A stretch of DNA of 64,000 nt from Brachionus plicatilis (Eukaryota; Rotifera; Eurotatoria; Ploima; Brachionidae): the NCBI GenBank assembly GCA_010279815.1, contig QEOQ01000533.1:187968-251967 (forward strand), read 5' to 3'. Under the pieces are notes generated by a model that saw only the letters and a list, made by a program, of their open reading frames with translations, had not been told where the DNA came from and ran no database searches. The translations under genes and the position numbers were made by a program. Shown one piece after another: positions 58,786 through 64,000 of this stretch; within the stretch, counting starts at the first letter, position 1; every line of letters begins with the position of its first letter.

Positions 58786-59613
58786 ATGCAAGCAAATGAT
58801 TCACGAAGATTTCATCCATATTCGCAGAATCGAGCTATTACCAGCTCGAAAGCCAGCTCAAGTCGACCAATTCAGCAGCAAGCATCACCACACAATCCTT
58901 TGATTAATAATGAAAACTATGAGCATAGTAATTATTTGAATTCGACAAAAATTAGTCAAAGTAAATTAAATTTTTAATAAAATTTAAAATTTTTTTTTTT
59001 TTTTAATTAAGAAGTAGTTTATCCAACCTTGGCAAAGTCTAATCAAGAGCGAAGGAGCATTTTAAAGGATAAAACCAACATTTCAGGCAATCAAGCCACA
59101 TCCAGTACAAGTGAATCAGACAAAAACGAGGGCAAAAATTTGAAAATTTGGTCAGTCACCACCAAATCAATGCAGGTATTTTCCAATAGATTTGAAGTAC
59201 TTGAAAAATATTCCACAATTAAAAAACTGGGTGAAAACAGCTTGCCTGGTTCATATCTATTTGAAATAATAGGTAAACTCAAGAAAGAATGTTGAAAATA
59301 AAAATTTGGTAACAATTTATTTTAAGGCCAGTTGGACAGCACAATAAGCAAGGATGAGAGTAATGGAGCTAGAGAATTTTCGTTGAAAGATTCTCAAGGA
59401 AGAATACACTGTGTGTTCTATGAAATAGACCGGCAGATGGATCGATTTGTGAGAGATAGCTGGATTAGATGCGTTGGAAAGTTTAATTTTAAAAATCGTC
59501 TATTTCACTGTTTGTCTGTGCGCTTGGTCAAAAATCAAAATGAACTCTTTGGCTTTGGTTTTCAAGTGAATCAAACCAGTGCTCATATCAAACTCAAATT
59601 TTTTAAGACATAA
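58786..59613 (+). CDS. SPATA22: SPATA22-like meiotic recombination protein, 3 exons
   Basis: SPATA22 partners MEIOB and RPA on single-stranded DNA during meiotic recombination, in germ-cell nuclei. Exons 58786-58960, 59015-59272 and 59327-59613 total 720 nt, 239 aa (human 363). The C-terminal OB-fold half carries the tell-tale CVFYEIDRQMDRFVRDSWIR followed by CVGKFNFKNRLFHCLSVR, closely matching vertebrate SPATA22. The N-terminal half is low-complexity (Ser, Gln, Asn), as in the family, with RRFHPYSQNR near the start. Splice phases are 1, 1 and frames agree. The protein is shorter mainly in the disordered N-terminal region. Identification rests on remembered family sequence, not a search. It sits 147 bp after the phosphatase gene, so co-transcription is possible. 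Confidence 0.82.
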
Positions 59614-60011
59614 AGTACCGTGTTTTTTTGTTAAGTTGCGGCTTAGATTTTCGATTTTAATTTTGTAAATTTTTCTCTAAAAAATTTGGTTATTATGTTG
59701 TTGTTCCGTTTAAATTATGATAAAAAACTAGCAATTGTTATTATTAATAACATTTAATTTATTTTTTTTAACTCTAAAATATTAAATAAAAGATAAATTA
59801 ATAAATATATTTTTTTTCAATTTATAAGACTATTATCTTGTTCTTGGTTTTTGAACAAAAATTTTGCATTTAATAAGCAAAAAAAAATAATTTAACGTAA
59901 TTTTGAAAAAAAATTATAGTAAACATATTTAAATTGAAATTAATTTTGAATAATAAAGAAAATATTTAACCAACAATTCAATAATTCGAATGTTTTAAAT
60001 AAATAAGTTAT
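59614..60011. other. Convergent intergenic region
   Basis: Separates the SPATA22 stop from the stop of the minus-strand secreted-protein gene. It contains AATAAA/ATTAAATAAA signals (near 59782) and AT runs. Confidence 0.5.
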
Positions 60012-60635
60012 TTATCCAGCATCACTTGTACATACTTTTTGTCCAGGATTGCATGTTCCTGCTGCACATTGAATTGTTTCAGTACAATTACCATCTTTTT
60101 CTAACTTGCAAAAATAATTTCCCGTTGAACTTTCATAGAAATAAACCGAATAAGGAGCTAAACAACTACAAATCCCATCATCACAAGTAATAGAATTAAT
60201 AATAGTTCCATCTGAAAGATTATAAGGAGTATATACACAATCAATTGCTACGTTACATGGACCTCCAAATCCACCAAATACAACTGTTGTTGCTAAAATT
60301 GTGACTGCCAACTTTGTTTGATCAATTATGGTTTGGAAATTTTGAATGATTGTAGTAACGCTAGCAAGTTGAGGAATGGTTGATGTAGCCTCAGGGCTGG
60401 TTGTTGTGGTATTTAGATTTGAACTGGTAGTAAAACAAGAATCTGGAAATTCTTTAATAATCGCAACTTGAGCATAGAACATAAGCATTATAGTACCTAA
60501 ACAATATTATATTAATAAAATCCTTTTAATCAATAAATATTTTAATAATTAAATATATTTACCTAGCATCAACAGAATTAATACATTTAAAAACCAAATT
60601 GCTGTATAGGAAAGTATGCACAATTTGCTGGACAT
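60012..60635 (-). CDS. Small secreted Cys-rich protein, 2 exons
   Basis: Exon 1 60635-60563 and exon 2 60496-60012 give 558 nt, 185 aa; join phase 1 with donor GTAAAT and acceptor TTTAG. The N-terminus (MSSKLCILSYTAIWFLNVLI and on) is a signal peptide or anchor. Then a Ser/Thr-rich stretch (about 45-70) likely to be O-glycosylated, a hydrophobic-neutral segment, and a C-terminal Cys-rich module (about 100-185) with GGPCNVAIDC, CDDGICSCL, GNCTETIQCAAGTC and NPGQKVC, spaced like EB/EGF-type modules of invertebrate secreted proteins. Potential N-glycosylation at NLSD and NCTE. No family name can be given. Function may be extracellular matrix or innate recognition; both are guesses. Confidence 0.75.
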
Positions 60636-61500
60636 TTTTGAAAATTTTATTTAAAAATCAAAGTATTAAATAATCCTTTATTTATAAGAAAAATTTTCTT
60701 ATTTTCCTTAATACCTTAAATACACATTGACTTTTTGAATTTTATTTTAATAAAACAGTTTCTAAATTAGCTCAAAATCCTGGCGAGTAAGATCATTTGA
60801 AAAATGGAAATTTTTTTTCGCTAACAATTGATTTAAAGTTTATTTTTTTTCCAAAAAAATTCTTTCTTTGCATATTATTAATTAACAAATAAAATAAAGT
60901 CAGGTTTGTTTACTGACAATTTAGATCGTTATAGCATGATTTTAAAATTAAAGCACTCATTAAATATTTTAGTTTTCATTTAAATTAAAATTAAATAATA
61001 AAGGTTTGAATATGTTTAAATACACAACTTTGTCACCAAATAGAAAAAGAGGTGGTTTTAACCTAAATAAATAACAAAGTAACGATCAAATGTAAATTTT
61101 AAAATTTTATCCTTTTATCAATTTATTTTACAATTTTTAAATTAAATTAAAATCATATATTAGTCAGCATTTAAAAATTTTACGATTTTAAATTTAGCTT
61201 TATTATGCTGTAATTAACAAAAATTTCATTTAAGACTTTGATAGAGAGATATCTTGGTTAACTAAAATTGGTATTTTTAGTTTTTTTTTTTAATTCAACA
61301 TCTAATTGAGTTTATTTTTCAAACTTTTTTTAAACTCAAATATGCGATGTAAAAAAACAAAAAATTGATAAATATTTCCAGCGGAATAAGACTTGTTCTG
61401 AAAATTTTATCATTTTAACCCGCCATTGTATATTGGCTCATATTTTGTATTAATCAAAAGCCCGTATTATTGACACGAACTCATCAGTATAAATAATGAT
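60636..61500. other. Gene-free stretch
   Basis: Upstream region of the secreted-protein gene. AT-rich, nothing recognised. Confidence 0.5.
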
Positions 61501-62720
61501 TCCATTCGGTGTGCTCAAAGAGATATTTTAGTTATTACATTAACTTTATAAATTGATAGAGCTCAGCAATTATTTAATAAACTATTTAAAAGTATCCTTA
61601 TTTTTATCATTCATTAACCCGCCTCACATCTTGGTAGCAGTGATAGGTAATAATGTCCACAATGAGTTTCTTTTCATTATTAACTTCCATAGAATATTGC
61701 GAAAGTTTGCCCGTTCAGGCACTTGTTCACATGGTAAAAGCTCAGTACCACTTGAAAAACCGATTTTCACTACCTTGATGAAAATAGAACATTAGTAAAT
61801 TGTTCTGAAGTAGAACAAGCTGATTTTTTGGAAAAAACAACCGCTACAGAGGCTCCTACGAAACTTTTAATAAGTCTTCTGAACCAAAGAGGAGTACTTT
61901 TAGCAAAGAAAAAGGAACAGTCAGAAACAAATAAGTGCAATAATTCAACACCCCAATCAAGCTAATCATTTAAGACGGAAGGTGCTCATCAACAACAGCA
62001 AATAATTGAACAAGATATGTCGCCAGCAAAAAATAGGGTTTTCAATAGATGACCACGGTTTAAGATGGATAATATCCCAAAACTATATGGTAACGACAAG
62101 GATAAAATTGAAGAATGGGTCTACCTTGATGAAACAGAGGCGGAAGACCAGGGAATTGATAAAAATAGATATGTTACTGCAGTTAACAAATTCATTAGAG
62201 GAAATGCTTTGAAATTGATCAGAAATCTGAAGTAAAAGAAAGAAAACCTGACATGGGTTGAGTCGAAATCTCACCCGCTGGCAAATTATAAGCCAGACGA
62301 TGTCCAAAGAACTTTAAGGTCCAAATTAAAGGCAATCAAATTGGACGTGAATTATTAGGAAAATGTTCTGAAATTCCAGCAAATAGCCAACATAATCAAA
62401 AATAGATGAATTCGAGTTGGGATTGGTGTTTTTTGGCGAGGTTGACCCTCGCGTTTGAGTTGGTAAGCAAAAATTTCAAAACGCTTGACGATGCTATAAC
62501 GTAACTAGGATATTCAGTTAGAGTACATGGAATGTTAATAAGCCAGTGCCCGTTTATTATTCTAGAAACAATTATGAGAAGCGCTTAAAATCATTCTATA
62601 ACTTAAGAGAGAAACAAGTTGAAAGAGGAAAATTTGCGAATAATAAAACAGACGAAAAAAGAAGAATCGTTGTCTGTAAAATTTACCTGAAAACTTTCAA
62701 TAAAATCTAAAAGGACCAAA
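61501..62720 (+). pseudogene. Decayed LTR-retrotransposon gag region
   Basis: GC content rises here. A frame around 62065-62240 reads DNIPKLYGNDKDKIEEWVYL and then NKFIRGNALKLIRNLK, the usual start of a Ty3/BEL-type Gag (P-x-G-x-W region), and continues with TWVESKSHPL and DDVQRTLRSK, broken by several stops. Upstream 61800-62000 is a charged, Gln-rich leader. No protease, RT or integrase was seen, and long terminal repeats were not identified. Confidence 0.55.
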
Positions 62721-63924
62721 AATAGACCAAACAGGAATAAAGAATTGACAATGATTGAATTTAAAATTTAAAATTTGAACCCTAACTTCACAAACATTAA
62801 ATATGATAGAAATTTTAAATATCTAAAAATTGAATTATAAAAGTATTCGTCTTTCAAGAATCTCAACAATTATCCCTTTTTTGCTAAAATGAGAATTAAT
62901 ATTGAATAAAAGAATAAAAATTTATTCAATATAGGTTAATGTTTATATTAAATTGATCTTAAAACTATTTCTTTAGGAGATGGCTACAATTAAAAATGAA
63001 GAAATACTTTGGTTGGTTGAAGAAACGTTTAAAATATTTATTTATTATTTCGATCATTTCTGATATTAAATTTTTGAGTTATTTTTTTTTCACTTATTTT
63101 ATTATCAAATGCTTCTAATGTCCCATAGTTGACAATTTTTTTTTTTTAATTTGTACTGTGATTTAAACTTTTACACCAAACTGCTTATTTTAAATTTAAA
63201 ACAAAATATTAAAAAGATATTATAAAAAATATTTATAAATCTTAATATGAAAATATCAGGATCAGTCAAAATCGAACAAAGACTAGCCATGAATTTAAAC
63301 TTAAATAAATTCTAATCCATTTTTGGTTAAAATTAGTTTAGAAAAATAAAGTAACTAATTTTGGTTCAGAAGCTCAAAATTCAAAATTTTCCATTTTGTT
63401 TCAATAAGTACTTAAATTAAATTTTTGAGTTTTTAAGGTTGTTATTTTTTTCAAATTTCAAATCTTAAGATTAATTGAAACAAAAATAATTTTTTTTACA
63501 AAGTGGAAATATTCAAGCTATAATATAAAGGTTTCATTAAATAGCCCAAAATTAAACTAAACAATCCTTATATTTTATAAAAAAAATCGAAAGAAATAAA
63601 AAAGTTTCATTTAAATTGAGAGTCAATTTTATTTTAAAGGAAACTTATTTCTTTTATAATATTTTTAATTTTAACTTTAAAATTGTTTATTAAATAAATA
63701 AATTTTTTAAAAATCATGCTATGAAATCCGCTAAAATAATTTAGTTCAAAAAAATTACATAACCAAGATTAAAATCAATAATTTAGAAATAATGTCTTAT
63801 ACAACAGATTTCTAGGCTATGTTGCCAAGGTTCGACCTTCATTTATGCTAAATAATTTTATCATAATTATTTAATAGCTATTTTTTTTTAAACAAGTAAA
63901 ATTAATTTCTTTTCTAGTTTTAAA
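62721..63924. other. Gene-free stretch before the last gene
   Basis: AT-rich without recognisable elements. It ends with TTAATTTCTTTTCTAG at 63917, a strong 3' splice-site consensus. Confidence 0.5.
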
Positions 63925-64000
63925 ATGAACTCGAGATCTAAAAAAAACATTAGAGATAGCAGCGATGAAGACGACGAATGGCTCTTTGACAGCATTCTCG
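63925..64000 (+). CDS. 5' end of a gene continuing past the window
   Basis: ATG 63925 opens a frame of 25 codons to the window edge: MNSRSKKNIRDSSDEDDEWL and on. The codons are far less AT-biased than the surroundings and the start lies 7 nt after a strong acceptor (TTCTTTTCTAG). The acidic Ser-Asp-Glu cluster suggests a nuclear protein, but the family cannot be named from this much. Confidence 0.6.
   Translation, partial: MNSRSKKNIRDSSDEDDEWLFDSIL

Noticed and set aside
62006..62212. 68-codon plus frame in the gag region
   Set aside because: A different frame over the same bases carries the Gag-like PKLYGNDKDKIEEW sequence; this one is a shadow.

Overview
This is an AT-rich (by eye well under 30% GC) metazoan nuclear window. 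The genes are intron-bearing, with GTAAG/GTAAA-type donors and TTTAG/TTCAG-type acceptors, the standard code, and mostly short introns. The gene set (BRF1, IFT122, TRAP-gamma, a phospholipid phosphatase, SPATA22) is animal. AT content, compact introns and the dense population of DNA transposons fit a monogonont rotifer such as Brachionus, but other AT-rich invertebrates (planarian, Hydra) are not excluded from sequence alone. A 21-N run marks an assembly gap.

Layout. 0-8 kb: no gene; LINE debris, hAT-like MITEs inside a ~0.7 kb inverted repeat, and two tRNA-derived SINE copies. 8.1-15.7 kb: BRF1, with a 5.7 kb intron full of decayed Tc1, MULE, Helitron and LINE pieces; its acidic C-terminal exon is not found. 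18.8-19.9 kb (-): an unrecognised helical/coiled-coil protein. 21.3-30.0 kb: a nested transposon stack. A decayed MULE (MULE-B) is split by a 524-bp MITE (8-bp target duplication) and, 41 bp further on, by a nearly complete 3.1 kb MULE (MULE-A, 9-bp target duplication) whose transposase runs into a Ulp1-type cysteine protease; a 5'-truncated LINE follows. 30.3-41.3 kb (-): complete 13-exon IFT122. 41.3-46.5 kb: MITEs and LINE tails. 46.5-47.2 kb: SSR3. 47.5-55.1 kb: two internally deleted MULE derivatives (one keeping only the C-terminal tail, one only the zinc finger), a pogo/Tigger derivative, a Tc1 remnant and a GC-rich CR1-like LINE. 57.7-59.6 kb: a phospholipid phosphatase and, 147 bp downstream, SPATA22. 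60.0-60.6 kb (-): a small secreted Cys-rich protein. 61.5-62.7 kb: a decayed LTR-retrotransposon gag. The window ends in the first codons of another gene.

The host genes do not form one pathway: Pol III initiation (BRF1), ciliary transport (IFT122), ER translocation (SSR3), lipid signalling (PLPP-like) and meiosis (SPATA22). The coherent biology is transposon biology: Mutator-like elements with long, tandemly repeated terminal inverted repeats occur at least three times, once with the protease-fused transposase and twice as mini-elements keeping opposite ends of a MULE protein. Target duplications, TIRs and splice joins below were found by reading; splice joins were checked for reading-frame arithmetic and remembered family sequence, not by alignment software.
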